DNA of 64,000 bases from Ochotona curzoniae. Taxonomy: Eukaryota > Chordata > Mammalia > Lagomorpha > Ochotonidae. Of this stretch, positions 23,280 to 35,704 are shown in pieces. The position numbers were made by a program, and so were the translations under genes. The notes below the pieces were generated by a model. The model did no database searches. It was not told the origin of the DNA and saw only the letters and a program-made list of their open reading frames with translations. Position 1 is the stretch's first letter. Every line of letters begins with the position of its first letter. The stretch covers positions 4,958,001-5,022,000 of the forward strand of contig NW_024464918.1 in NCBI RefSeq assembly GCF_017591425.1, given 5' to 3'.

Positions 23280-24011
23280 TCTCTGCTCCTCCCCGCCCAT
23301 CCCCCTTAAGTCCAGAGGCCAGCTCTATACAAGCAAACAGAACACATTTGTGTTTTTGATTTAGTACGCAGCCATCAGTCTGCCATCTCAGGTCTACATT
23401 TTGAGCTTCTTTACTGCACTATAAACCCCCGAAAGTCGTCTGTGTGCTTTAACTCTTTGTCACGCTCACTGTTATTTGTTGTTAATTCAGAAGCTCTGAG
23501 TCCTTGGGAGGCACTTATTTCTGGAGCCTGCATGAGTTTACAACTCCCAGAAGTGCCTATAACCCTGCCTTGGAGGGTGACTTTAAAAAAAAAAAAAAAA
23601 CAATTCAGAGCTGATGCTTGCAGGACGTTTTGTTAAACCTTACAGCACACAGTAATTTGGTTTCAACATTTTGTCCCCTAAAACCACTCCTGACTTCATA
23701 CTACCAGTAAAAATCCTTCCCACGATAATTTGCTATCTTGCAGTCATTGCACATAGGTAAGAACATAGTATGACTGTAGGGTTCCTTTTCAGAATTCTCA
23801 TGCCAGCAGTTTTGCTGACTGTACTGTGTGTCTCCATGCTGATTGGATCCACCAACAACTCCAGCCTCTGCCAGATGCTGTGTGGCTTCAGCATAGGTCA
23901 ACCTATGGCGGAGATTACACAGAAGGGACGAAGGGAGATTTTAGCAGTACAGCAGAAACCTGCAAAGGACTTCAAACGGCTGTAAATGAGAAGGATCACT
24001 AATATATAGTA
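23280..24011. other. Unassigned intergenic sequence
   Basis: Includes an A16 run near 23585. No repeat or gene recognised. Confidence 0.5.
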
Positions 24012-24027
24012 AAAACAAAACAAAACG

Positions 24028-24355
24028 GGCCTGGCACGATGGCGCAGTGGTTAAGGTCCTTGCCTTGCACGCCCGGGATCCCATATGGGCGCTCGTTCTA
24101 ATCCTGGCAGCTCCACTTCCCTTCCAACTCCCTGCTTGTGGCCTGGGGAAGCAGTCGAGGACGGCTCAAAGCTTTGGGACCCTGCATCCACATGGGAGAC
24201 CCGGAAGAAGTTCCTGGTTCCCAGCTTCGGATCAGCGCAGTACCTTACCAGCCGTTGCAGCTGCCTGGGGAGTGAATCATCGAAGGGAAGATCTTCCTCT
24301 GTGTCTCTCCTCTCTGTATATCTGCCTTTCCAATAAAAGTAAAAATAAATCTTTA
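24028..24355 (+). repeat. Young C-type SINE, full length, with target duplication
   Basis: Begins 'ggcctggcacgatggcgcag' and ends 'taaaaataaatcttt'. An exact 16-bp duplication, aaaacaaaacaaaacg, flanks it (24012-24027 and 24356-24371). A pika-type 3' end. Confidence 0.96.
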
Positions 24356-24564
24356 AAACAAAACAAAACGGTAAAGCAGCAAGAAAATGGGCTATCAGAG
24401 CCTAGGAACAGAGCAAAGGGATCTCCGTTTTGAGCTATCTAATAAGATCTATGAACACAACGCTGACCAGGACAATCTGAACAGACCTAGCTAGACAGAC
24501 TGCTTCTCAGTTGTACCATTTGTCTGATTAATATCAGATCAAAGCAGCTGCAACACTCAGTTTT

Positions 24565-24583
24565 ACTTCACTTGTAGTGAAGT
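24565..24583. other. Short perfect inverted repeat
   Basis: acttcact-tgt-agtgaagt: 8-bp arms, 3-base loop. No nearby T run or other sign of function. Confidence 0.5.
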
Positions 24584-24671
24584 CTGTTTCTAAATCAAGA
24601 AGGGCAGTGGTTTTCATCCATGGATAATTGTATACTTAGGAAACCCTTCAAAATTTTACCTATTTTCATTT

Positions 24672-24920
24672 TGTTTGAAAAAGGGAGCTCTATCTACTGG
24701 CTTACTCTCCAAATGCCTACAAGACAGACAAGGCTGGGCCAAGTCAGAGTCAGGAACCAGAACTCAATCCAGCTCTCCTGCTTAGTTGGCACTTGAGCCA
24801 TCAGTGGTTGCCTCCCAGGGTGTGCGTTAACAGGGAGCTGCACTGGAAGCAGAGCAGCCAGGACTACAGCCAGGCCCATCAAGAGGTACCTTATCTGCTG
24901 CGCCACCTCACCACCCCCAG
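24672..24920 (-). repeat. C-type SINE, old, antisense
   Basis: 'caaggctgggccaagtcaga' body; ends 'tatctgctgcgccacctcac'. Confidence 0.75.
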
Positions 24921-25098
24921 GAAACCCGTGACAGTGCTCGAGACATTCTGTGTTGTCACAAGCAGGAGCTAGGTCTCCTGGAGTCCAGGGGAAGAGGTCA
25001 GGGCTGGTGCTCAACACCCTAAGATGCACAAACCAGCCTCTTGTAAGAAGTATCTGGCTCAACACATCAACAGCGCTGAGGTTAAGAAATCTGACTTA

Positions 25099-25432
25099 GG
25101 GCCCGGCGCAGTGGCGCAAGTAGTTAAAGGTCCTCGCCTTGCACGCCCAGGATCCCATATGGGCGCCGGTTCTAATCCCGGCAGCCCCGCTTCCCTTCCA
25201 GCTCCCTGCCTGTGGCCTGGGAAAGCAGTCCAGGACAGCCCAAAGCTTTGGGACCCTGCACCCGCGTGGGAGACCCGGAAGAGGCTCCTGGCTTCGGATC
25301 GGCATAGTATCGGCCCGTTGCGCTCACTTGGGGAGTGATTCATCGGACGGAAGATCTTCCTCTCTGTCTCTCCTCTCTGTATATCCGCCTTTCCAATGAA
25401 AAAATAATAAAAATAAATCTTTAAAAAAAAAA
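25099..25432 (+). repeat. Youngest C-type SINE in the window
   Basis: 'gggcccggcgcagtggcgca' to 'aaaaataaatctttaaaaaa'. It retains many CpGs and has an exact 15-bp target duplication aagaaatctgactta (25084-25098 and 25433-25447). A good reference for the pika-specific subfamily. Confidence 0.97.
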
Positions 25433-25447
25433 AAGAAATCTGACTTA

Positions 25448-27144
25448 AACCCTAGAGAGGATTTTCCTTAGTTAACATGGAAAAGAAATCAGCCTTTCCC
25501 TAATGTCTTCAGTAGTTGTTGAAAATATTCATTTAGCACGGGGAAGTAGCCCAAATGTTTTGCCTTGGACCTACTCCGATTTTGAATTTTCCAGATCTAA
25601 CATGGCGTGGACTTTCAGGAAAAGCAGAACAATAGATAAAATATGAAGAATTGGGACAATCAACAAAGTCCATGGTTTCAAATCTTTTTAAATGTACAGG
25701 AGCTGGGGCTGATTGGCCGAGGTTTGCATATGCCAATTCTGAACTTGCTATGGCTGAGAAGGCTCTCCCTAATGAGCTACTTCTCACCCTGCAGGACAGG
25801 AAGAAAACAACAATGTTCAGGAGTCACTCCACAGAGAAGCATCAGCAAGTGATCGCCCACGGAGAGCTATGAAGGGTCCTGTGAGCCACTTCAGAGACTT
25901 CCTGCTTCAGAAAGGAAACAGAGGAAGAACCATCTACCATAGCACTCCTCCCAGGCAACATCCTCAGAGACTCAAGCTCTCATTCAAGGTTCTGCATTTG
26001 CTCTTCAGTTGGCAATGAACCCCATGGTCCCTGGTCATTAATGCTGACAACCACGCAGGAGCCAGGACCCAAGAGTATCCAGACGAGGAAAGAGTACTTC
26101 CAAGCATAGGATGTACAAAGACACACCTCACAATCCGGAGAGAACAAAATCGTCCTGTTCTAATTGATTGGAAGCACCTTCCCACTAGTTTTAACAGAGA
26201 AGAGCCATACGCAACAGCAACGTGATCCAGCATTTGCAAGGATGGTTTTCCTAGTAAAATGTTGGTGTTCCAGCGGGAAATACCGCCTTGAGAATGCACA
26301 GACCGTTTACATGTCAGAAGTTGATGTGAATGTGGTGAAAATGTTAAAAAAGAAGCAGCTGCCTGAACTCAAAGCCCAGGAATCTGGCAGCCACAGACTC
26401 CTAGAAGCTTCAGGGATGAAGATCAGAGACTCTCTAAGCTGCCGGAATGAACACGCAAGTTTTTTTGTGTGTATACCTACGCACACATTTTCGGCAGACA
26501 AAGCCTACAGCTTTCATCAGCTCTCAGAAGGCTTCCGGACCTCTGTATGCTTACACATGCTTCGGAAGGTGGCTTACTTCACACATGGTGGAACTGTAAC
26601 ATGTCCATTTTAGGTTATCTTTTCTTCTCTCTTTCTTTTTTTTTTAAAGAGAAACCTAATTAGGAGACTCTCTCCAGGGAAGGCAGCTTGAGTAAAACAT
26701 AGGAACCAGGTTTGCCTGTCTCCAGCCATCTGCTACATTAAACAAGGCCTCCCATGGCTGGATTCCAAAACACAAAATTAAAAGGGTTGCTTGCACCCAG
26801 AATCATAAAACAAAGAGGCTTTCTAAAGTAGGGCTTGGAGCAAACACTCCCTTCCTCCTGACTCAAACAGCATCTGTTTCTCCTGACAGCAATCACCCCC
26901 GTACTTGACTACCCTGCATGGTTCTGCAGGCTCAGTTTTCATCCTCAGAGACACTGTCTCAGATGAGCCAAACCACATGTGTGACCCACCACAAATCCAG
27001 AGCAGCAGGTGAAAATCTGGGCGTGCTATGAAGTCAGAGAAAGAACTGGACAGAAACCTCCCATGCTCTAGGAAGCCCTGTAACTAATCTTTGTCATGAG
27101 AACTCTGAAGCCAGACTGTTCAGCGCGAACATGGACAATCCTCC
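25448..27144. other. SINE-free intergenic block with scattered open frames
   Basis: About 1.7 kb upstream of SMAD5. Plus-strand frames at 25651-25872 and 26164-26613 (149 codons, ending VAYFTHGGTVTCPF) have no recognised homologue. They could be parts of a decayed processed pseudogene or of a noncoding transcript; I do not call a gene. Confidence 0.35.
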
Positions 27145-27305
27145 CTTATTGTGTGACTGCCTCTCTGACTACCTTAGCCACGCTGGACCCCAATCTCCAG
27201 ATGCATAAAATGGGGGTAACAATAGACTCTACTATGATCACGAGGATTTAATACATAGAGTCTTACAAGGTGCTTTGGATAGCATGTGGCCCATGTTAAG
27301 GATTT
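27145..27305 (+). repeat. MIR element
   Basis: Clear MIR order: 'gtgtgactgcctctctgact', 'ccagatgcataaaatggggg', 'acgaggatttaatacataga', 'aaggtgctttggatagcatg'. Confidence 0.8.
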
Positions 27306-29084
27306 ATTTTAAAAACACATATTTTCTTCTGAATTACAGCAATCCCTATAATGCTTAGCAAATTCATTTTTATATATAACATGTATATTCATTATATAGG
27401 ATGTTAAAACTGTTCTTTTTACTTAGATAGGACATCTCATTCATTCCCAGCTGTTAGAATTTCAAGTTTCTGTGTCCATTTTGGACTTGACTAATGAACT
27501 CCAGACCCTTAAATTCAGCAACCCTGTTAGCCTCTCTGCTGGAGAGTAGTATTTGTAGATTTTCTGTTCCATGCCTTTCAATACTTTCTCCTCTATCCTT
27601 ATTAATACCATTCCCTTACTATCTCAGACACAGAACCCAACCCCAGAGATGTATGCATGACCTAGAGGGATTATAGTATTACAGTTCAGTTACATAGGCC
27701 AGTCATTGGCTCAAAGATGAACACACAACCTTAGCAAGAGAACATGTATCACTCCTTAGGCTGAGGCATGAATGCTGAGAGAGAAAATTCATCTTTCTTT
27801 TTTATTGTCATTGCTAACCTAAGGGTAACTGTGAGGCTGCCAGGGAGAGAATTTCCTTGGAAATGACACCAGAAGAGGGGAACAGAACTCTGAAACAGAA
27901 GCAAAAACTAATCCCTGATCAAAATCATTCTAGTCCCTGGATCCAGCTGTACCAGCACTCAAAGCTCTACCCTAGACTTTGCAATTGCATTAACCAGCCC
28001 ATTCAGATTTTCCTCAAGTGTTATGCTTCTACTACTGGTAACCATTGGCAGTCTCCCTGCATGTAGCAGGTGTAAATCTGAAGTCCTGGTACTTGACATC
28101 CTCTCTGCCCAAGCTGCTCCTATTCCAGTCTTTCCCTTCTCAAACTGCAATTCTACTCATGTAGTTGCTCCAATCATGCCTTGCAGTGCTGTTGATAGAT
28201 CAGATGGCAGCTCTTAAATCTTCATCCCCCACCCCTCATGTGGGATTACACACCCATGCTACATGGCAAGGTCTTTCACGAGAGGAGGTGCAATACAATT
28301 GACCTTGATGACAGCCAATTGACTTCATAGGAACACAATCTTTACATGCATTTGATAGTTCAGCTTTGTCTTTTTGTTTTTGGCACCTACCAGGAGAAGA
28401 ACAGATTCCAGTTAGGCGCTGGTTCAAAAAAGATGAAGATACAGGTAGGAAAGCTCATCTCAATGCTCAGCCTGTAGTCAGCCCAACAGGTCCATGGCCT
28501 GAAGCCCCATGGCCCAAGCTGATCCACAGAACCAGGGGTGAGAGAAGTCAGTGTTTGCTCTGGGCATCTTGCTTATGCAACAACAGGCAACTGAAAGCAT
28601 TTTCATTGAACCCTGCCTCTCATCCATATTTGCTTACTTGTGAACTCCGCTTGTTGATAAGGCGAAAAATACTGCGTGAACACCTTCATGGATCAAGTGT
28701 ATTCGGAGCATCAGGGATAATACGACAAACAGCAAAGACAAAAACCTAAGACATAATAAACAGACAATTTTAAAAAGCATGAAAATGAGTAAAATTCAGT
28801 CTGTTTCATGGTAATGAGCACTTGAGAGAAAAATAAATCCGTGAACAGGGCTGCAGGGGGTGGAGTGCTCCTCGACGGGGGGGGGGGGGGGGGGGGGGGG
28901 GAAAGATGAGTGACAGCTGCTGTTTAGATGAGGTAGCACAGCTCTGGCAGGAGTGCCCACCCACTTCCTATCCAGCCTTAAGTCTTAGCAATTGCACCCC
29001 TAAAGTGTGTCTCAATGCTGGTGTCTCCCCACATTTCCTACCCCCACATAGTCAAGGTCAGGTTTTCTTCCGGGTCACTGTCAT
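27306..29084. other. Intergenic sequence, mostly unassigned
   Basis: 27690-28030 resembles a widespread old mammalian repeat ('cattggctcaaagatgaaca' and 'ccctggatccagctgtacca'), family not named with confidence. The G25 tract at 28877 is listed separately. Confidence 0.4.
28877..28901 (+). repeat. G25 homopolymer
   Basis: Twenty-five consecutive G residues. The true length may be uncertain because such runs are hard to sequence. It could form a quadruplex. Confidence 0.95.
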
Positions 29085-29690
29085 CTCTCACCAGCATTCT
29101 TATCTGCTCCCATTCAACATCCTCCCACCCCCTCTCCTTTATGTACCACCAGCTATTCCATATTGAAAATGCAAATAAGGTTATGTCCTCTCTCAGTTCA
29201 AGCTCTTCAAGTTCTTCCCACTGCGTTTAAGACAGAATTGCATAGCCCAGCCTGTGCCTTCCTTACACTGTTTTCCCTTTCCTCATATGCCACAAGCCCT
29301 TCCTCATATTAAGATCCTTGTATAGCTGGTTCCCTCCTTTGTTCTCTCTTTCTACCTTGGAAACTTTTGGAATAGTTTGCCTACCACCTTTGACCTGTCT
29401 CACTCCTACTCATCAACCTTGGGTCTCAGCGTAAACACCCCATTCCCACAAAGGCCTTCCCTGGCTACATCCTCTCCTCACCCCTCCCCCTCATCCAGGG
29501 TCCTCCCTGCCCCCACCCCCTCCCAACTCCATTATATACTTGCAAAGCATCCAGCTCTTTCTCTGCTGGGGCTCACTTCTCACATGTCATGACTTGATCA
29601 AAGTCTATTTTCCCCATTGTAATTAAGTTCATCTTCATAGCTGAATCCTCAGCACTTAGATCAAGGACCAGCATGCTACAGGCACTTACA
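29085..29690 (+). repeat. L2 LINE, long 3' fragment
   Basis: Classic L2 3' text: 'caagttcttcccactgcgtt', 'cacaaaggccttccctggct', 'gaatcctcagcacttagatc', 'gctacaggcacttacaacaa'. Confidence 0.75.
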
Positions 29691-29864
29691 ACAACAACAA
29701 CCAAATCATAGAGTTTTCTCCTTCAATCTTGGTCTTAAATTTGCTCTTAGTTACAATCATACTGTTCCCATTCTTTTGAAATTTCCTAATCCAATGTTAA
29801 CATGTAACAGAGCATGGCTCCCCCAATCTCCCAAACAGAAACCCAGCCCTTAGATTTAGCTTTC

Positions 29865-29960
29865 ATTCGTTCGTTCACTTATTCACTAAATAGGAATGCA
29901 TTTTCACAAAATCCACTGCGTGCTTGGTGCTGTGTCAAGTGCAAGGAAGACAAAGGTGAG
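29865..29960 (-). repeat. L2 3' end fragment, antisense
   Basis: 'cattcgttcgttcacttatt' followed by 'gcgtgcttggtgctgtgtca', the complement of the L2 terminus. Confidence 0.5.
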
Positions 29961-30289
29961 TGACTCCTTCCTTGCCAGCACCCAGTCTCCTGGGTGGTGA
30001 TGTGTTGTGTGGTTGCCTTCATTTTCAAGGTAAGATCACGGGAAACAATGTCTCAAGCAGAGCTGCATCTCACTAGACTACATTCTCTGTAGTCTTATTG
30101 TTTGCATAGATTTTCTAAAATAGTTTTATGATTTTCATAAAAATGATACATTTATGCTGAAAATTCAGATTACAGGAAAAAAAAAAGGGAAAAATGACTT
30201 GAAATCCTGTGAATCAGAAATGAAGCTGACTGTGACATCTTTCCTGATACCTTCAGGAGTATGCGCCTGCTGTAACAGCTCATATTGAT

Positions 30290-30440
30290 CGAGCACTCAG
30301 TGGTTGTAAAGCACAATGTGCCTTGTATATTTTATGAACTGCCAGTTACCAGAGAATGGAGTCACTGCTAGGAGCATTATCATCTTCTTATCTATAAGCG
30401 CAGAAACATAGGCACACATCATAAAGGAATAGACTCTGGC
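30290..30440 (-). repeat. MIR element, antisense
   Basis: 'ttgtatattttatgaactgc', 'gcattatcatcttcttatct', 'taagcgcagaaacataggca'. Confidence 0.5.
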
Positions 30441-30509
30441 AAATGCCCAAATTACTACAGCCTGTACAAATTCACAGTTCCCCAGAGTGTCTCTACCCTT
30501 GGATGGTGT

Positions 30510-30770
30510 CAGTTATTTATTTGAGAGACAGCGAAAAAAAGAGAAGTCCTATATTTTGGTTCCAGGATCCACAAGCTCCATCCAGACCATCTACCTGGGT
30601 GCCAAGAGGCCAACCCCCTGAGCTATCACGGCTGTATTCCGGAGTCTGCATCAGCAGGAAGCTGAAACTGGGAGCCAGAGCTGGAAATGAACTCAGAGAC
30701 TCTGATGGGTGACAGCAACATCCTAACTAGCATCATCCTAATAACTGGGCCAACTTCCCCACTGTGCCAC
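30510..30770 (-). repeat. C-type SINE, old, antisense
   Basis: 'cagttatttatttgagagac' tail; ends 'ataactgggccaacttcccc'. Isolated in a SINE-poor stretch. Confidence 0.65.
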
Positions 30771-31204
30771 CACCACCACCAAAGTGTCTATTAAGAGCAA
30801 GTGTTGGAAGAATACTTTGCTAAGCATGGGAGGATAACAGAACTCACTTGAAATATTTTGTACAACTGGCCTGTTCTACATGTTGCAGTGTGGAATATCT
30901 TGTATCTTTTGCTTTCTATGCTCTCCTCTCCCCCATCATTCACTGGTCTCTTCTAATCCCACTGCTCTCAGCTCCCCACTGACCCTCACATTTCTATCAA
31001 GACATCTTTGTTTATAAGGTAAACTCTGGAGGGAATGTCTCTTCCCACAGCTGCTCCATCTTTCCTTCCCAGGCTACTTTTATTCCTCCTGTCTTCCTTC
31101 ATGGAGCTTGCTGGCCTGCAAGAATCTTTCCTGGGTGTTTGGAATTCTGGCAGGAGCATAAGAAGGAAGAGGAGTGGGTGCAAGGCAGAGATGACAACAG
31201 GTGA

Positions 31205-31345
31205 GGTTTACATTTTACAGAGAAGAAAACAGGAGGACAGAGAAGTGAATTAGCAGAGTTCACGTAGACAAGGAACCAGAATCTAAATCCAGCTGACCTG
31301 AACTGTCAAACTCCTGCTCTAGCCACCACTCAGCACTGCCTGCTT
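31205..31345 (-). repeat. MIR element, antisense
   Basis: 'attttacagagaagaaaaca', 'gaatctaaatccagctgacc', 'caaactcctgctctagccac'. Confidence 0.7.
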
Positions 31346-32359
31346 GCTCGATTTACTCTAAGACACAGAATTGTTGCAGACATTTACACCCCAACAAATA
31401 ATTCTTACAAATCTCATGATGATAAATTTCAGGGAACAACAACACCCCACAAACTGAGCTTGGAACGCAGCAAGTTACCAAGTAAGGAAATCAATAAATG
31501 TGTCAGTGCACACAATTGCAATTTCTTCACCCAAACTGGTGCCGCAGAGTGATGACGAAGTCACACAGAGCGGGCAGGCCATAAAACGGTGTATTTATTC
31601 ACACAGCCAGGTAAGGGCCCTGAGCAAGCTCAAAGGGCCCTAACTGAATGGAGTTAGTGTTCCAACGTGTTTATCTTGAAGGGTAGTGAAACCTATTCAT
31701 TCTATTTGTGGAATGACTAACGCTTCTGTGAATGCATCATTTACAATATGGGGGCATTGCTAATGTGCCGCATTAGAGGCAATTTGGACTGATGAATCAA
31801 ATCAGTTAAGCTCCTCTAAGTCAACTCTGGTGACCCGAGTCACACCGTGTAATGTTTCCATGGGAGAAAAGAACACGCTAAGCAGTTCAGGCTGTTGATC
31901 TCATCTGTGTGGCTCTCACATACCTGCTCGTGGCAGAGCACTGCTGTGCTGCATTAGCACATAAACTGAAGTTCAAACATTTCAAAACCAAGGCAAGAAA
32001 TCCACAGAGACCCCTGCCCAGAGTTTGCCATTAGTGGAACTGAAGGAGCCCCCTGCCAGGCCATTTTGCCCAAAATGAGAATTTGCACAACACTGGTGTT
32101 TCAGTGTGGTCCCAACTGTCATGGCCTCAAGGTCAGAGCAATAGTCGAGGAGAGAAGATTGTTTCTCAAATAAGATAACATGTTTATTTTACTTGCTGCT
32201 GTTTGCTGCAGGAGACTCCATTCTGTGCTAGGAGTAAGGAAATTCAGAAATAAGGGAAGCAATGAGTAAGCATCACCACTCTCTCCTTGAACCTCCCTCT
32301 TCACCCCTTGCTCCGGTCAGATCTCTGATCTCTGGTGTGGTTGCAACTTCCTTTCTGAC
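31346..32359. other. Unassigned intergenic sequence
   Basis: Nothing I can name. 'aaaacggtgtatttattcac' near 31590 might be an antisense polyadenylation region of an old LTR, but there is no further support. Confidence 0.35.
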
Positions 32360-32430
32360 TCATTTATTCATTCAACAAACTTTGAATGATTGTGAGATAC
32401 CAGGCACTGGGCCAGACACGGAATGGCTTT
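32360..32430 (-). repeat. L2 3' end fragment, antisense
   Basis: 'catttattcattcaacaaac' and 'ataccaggcactgggccaga' are the complement of the L2 terminus. Confidence 0.75.
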
Positions 32431-33624
32431 GAGAACAAAAGCACACAAGGGTGCTACTCTTCGGGAATGCAATCAAGCCAGGGAAGCAAAAGCAAATTGC
32501 TTGCTGTTTAGTCTGCCTGAGATGATGCCCCAATACCACCTTCACCATCAGCACTGGCTGAGCTCATGTTTTTAAACTGCAAATTTTGTCCCTCCTTCTA
32601 CTCATCTATTCTTGCCTGGAATTCATTTTTAAAGTCAACCTGTATAACCAACCTCATGGAAATAGACATAGCCATGCCCTGCTTGCTGTGTCTGTGACAT
32701 TGACGTAGCCACAAACAATCTGGAGTATCTGGAGGTGATGGGACACCCAGGCACTCATGTTTGCATTGACTCCGGAAGGACTTACAAACAGCCTGTCTTC
32801 AGCTTTCTGTGCCCTCTTATCCTCAGGACACCCGCAGTCCTGGCACCAGCAGGGTGCTGTGATCAATCCCCACAGCTCATGGGGCACAGGGTGACAGACA
32901 AGAGAGTGATGCGTGTGTGCTGAGTGGTTTTTCTAGAAGCAGCCTTCAAAGATTTGTAGCTAGCTGACATATGGAAGAATCAATAACATCTTGTTTTTCT
33001 CTCCACAGCATCCATTGAAGACAAACACACGAAGAGAAACCTATTCCTCAATCTCACAGTTAGGTTGTTCTAAAGTTGAAAAGAAAGCGGTCAGGACAAA
33101 CTCTCACAGGGAAGCAGACATATCACAAGCGTGCAGTGCCAGGAACCCAACTTTCTTGGCCATAAGTCACTGAGTTTCCATGGATGCTCAGGTGGGGCTA
33201 TCCAGCAAGTTATAGAACAACAGTTCAGAGCACGGTTGGGGATATAGGCAGCCCTAGAGTAGTCCTACCTGCCTTTTATTTTCTCTTTCTCAGAATTCTG
33301 AGTAGTTAAATACCTCCAGAGAAATACCCAGGCTTTCCATTATCCAAAAGGAAGTTACCCTATTAGCAAGAAGTGCATGCCAAGCCTCCCTAGGCTATTT
33401 GCAATTTGGCAGAGTAACTGTACTTGTCTTGGTGGCCATGACCAGGGCTCTAAGACTGCTTGCATTCAAACCACATGACACAGCCAAACCTAACACACCA
33501 GGAAGGAAGGGGCTGGAGTCATTTTCCTCACAAGGGCACAGTGGACACGTGGGTATCGTGGACTCTATTGCTGGCTGGACCAGCACATAAAGTGGGAACC
33601 AACGCAGCTGCTCCCCATACACTG
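32431..33624. other. Unassigned intergenic sequence
   Basis: No repeat or gene recognised. Confidence 0.45.
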
Positions 33625-34130
33625 ATTCATTGATACATTCAGGCATTTACACACTTGCCACACTTCTACTGATAGCTGTCACTATGGCAGAATCTGTGTT
33701 AAGTCCCAGATACAGCAATAAGCAAAAATGGCCTGTTCCAAAATACACAGTCTACATAAGCCAGTGAGAGCATGGACAGTAATCAAATAACTACACTCTG
33801 CAGGACAGGAGCAGGGCCACTGAGAGCACAGGCGAGACAGGAAGGTCTGACTCAACAGTAAGATGAATAGGGGTGAATTAAGTGAAGTCGAGTTGGTGGG
33901 GATAAAGTGTGCTTAGAAGATGAAATGGTGTGCACCCCAGGGACATGGGAGGGCATAGCAGTGACGATGAGGAGAGAACAGTATGCAGAGAAGACAAGAG
34001 GAGGGCGACAGGCCTGCAAGGGGAGTATTCCAGAATGATCTCCTGTAGGAGGACATTGTGAGCCTGGAAGGCCAGCGAGCACAGGTTTGCAGTTCATTGG
34101 ACAGTATTTGCATGACAACAACCAAATGGC
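33625..34130 (-). repeat. L2 LINE, antisense
   Basis: 'gattcattgatacattcagg', 'agtcccagatacagcaataa', 'gggagtattccagaatgatc', 'ttgtgagcctggaaggccag' follow the L2 3' region in reverse order. Confidence 0.6.
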
Positions 34131-34199
34131 TACCTTTGGTATAAACAGCATGTGAATGAGAACACCTGGTGTAATATACAAAACAAAAGGAATTCCAAT

Positions 34200-34345
34200 C
34201 AAGAGAGGGAAACAGTACGGACTCTCAATGTGTAAAGTCTGATGCCCCTAATAAACTTCGGCTTTGACCATCAGTCAGGGTCCACGCGTGTTATTATCGG
34301 CTCTGTGCACCAAGTCCGTCGCTGCGGGACAGCGACAATCACCAG
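34200..34345 (+). mobile_element. Possible LTR fragment
   Basis: 'ctaataaacttcggctttga' looks like a polyadenylation/R region. It is followed by about 80 bp with unusually many CpGs (acgcgtg, atcgg, gtccgtcgctgcggg) in a CpG-poor setting. No clear termini. Confidence 0.3.
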
Positions 34346-35187
34346 TGTGCATCACATGTCAAAGGCCACTGCCAGACCCTTTCAGACCCAAAGCAGTCGT
34401 CTTCCATGAGGAGGAAAGTTGGAGGGATCTGAGGAAAGATGGGGTAGAGAGGGAAGGGGGATAGGAAGATGGAGTCTAGGTTTTTAAGAGGCCCACCATG
34501 ATCATACCTGGGACCATTCTGTCACTCCCGCTTCCACCTGCCCCAGCTGGCATGCTCAGCATCCTGCCCAGCTCCCCTGCAGCACTGCAGCCCAGAAACT
34601 CTGTCATGGTCCCATGTAACTGCTTTCCTGATGATGGGAAGAGCAGGAATGAGACAGGAGTGCCATGGGAATTAGGAAGGCACCTCAGGTTTCGCAGAGG
34701 ATGGAGACACCCATGCTACTTGCACCTTTCCATGAGCTCTTGAACAGCTCCTCTTCCTCCATGACTTGCAGATGAGAAGACACTTGGGAGCACCTGTGGG
34801 AGACTCCCCACACCCTGGATGTTCTCTCTGATGTAGCATAGGGGCAGGACAAGTGTATCTGACTCTTTCCGGTGTTTCCTGGTAGGGCTGCAGGAAATAC
34901 AGGCTCACTTGAGTTAGGATGCAAAGCATATCAAAGACCATTTTATCTCATTGAATCATGGTGAAGAACACCTCCAACCAACAGAGAGAACAACCCCACT
35001 CCCTGGGCGCAGCGTGGGGCATGGCGCGTTCGATACAGATGCTTCAAGTGCAGACAGAAGTCTGGTACCACACTGGCCCCTGCAACCTCCACTCTCCTTT
35101 ACTTTCAAGATGCTGCTTTGTGTTGCATGTGGTGGGGGTAGGGGAGAGGAGGGCAAGAACACACAGGGGGTCGTGTATGTATATGTG

Positions 35188-35190
<3 letters not shown>
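34346..35190. other. Unassigned intergenic sequence
   Basis: No exon or repeat recognised. Confidence 0.45.

Positions 35191-35224
<34 letters not shown>
35191..35224 (+). repeat. (TG)17 microsatellite
   Basis: 34 bp of uninterrupted TG. Confidence 0.98.
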
Positions 35225-35225
<1 letters not shown>

Positions 35226-35226
<1 letters not shown>

Positions 35227-35704
35227 GGGCTGGGGGAGAGGGCAAGGACAGGCGGTAGAATCCTTCTCATTCCCATCTGTAGTCTCACAGCCTTCAGCTG
35301 CAGAAATCTGCTCAAAGTGGCTTCTGATCCAGGACCCAGGGAACAGGGGGCGTGAAGCACCTGGCCAGGAAGGAGGACTCCTGTAGTGGGGGGGGGGAGC
35401 AGCAGTCTACACAAGAGTCTGGCAAGACGGAGGCTGCAGGTAGAGTGTGGGTGCATCTGGGGAGGGCCAGCAAAGGATCCAGGCTGGGGTGCTGAGCGAG
35501 CCAGGGAGAGGGAAGCTGGAGGCTCTGAGCTGGGATCTTGTGGAGTCCCAGCGTGAGCAATGGCCTGAGTTTCCTGAGGAAGGAAGAAGGCCCAGGAGCC
35601 CAAACAGAGAGTGCATGGCCTTGAATCAGGCTGTCTGGCACCTGAGGTTCCTGGAGAGGGAAGATAAAACTAGACATTGTAGCAGACACTTTCTTTTTTC
35701 TTCT
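35226..35704. other. Unassigned G-rich intergenic sequence
   Basis: G-rich on the plus strand, including a G9 run near 35390. Open frames on both strands look like low-complexity artefacts. Confidence 0.45.

Noticed and set aside
23053..23364. Frame encoding a Leu-Ser-Met-Ser-Leu-Pro repeat
   Set aside because: It is a by-product of the 18-bp minisatellite, whose unit is a multiple of three.
24047..25399. Frames of 80-130 codons with 'GRPGRGSWL' type peptides
   Set aside because: They recur in every young C-SINE and are translations of the repeat itself.
34951..35603. Frames of 134-215 codons with Cys-Val or Thr-His runs
   Set aside because: They are driven by the TG microsatellite and have opposing frames on both strands.
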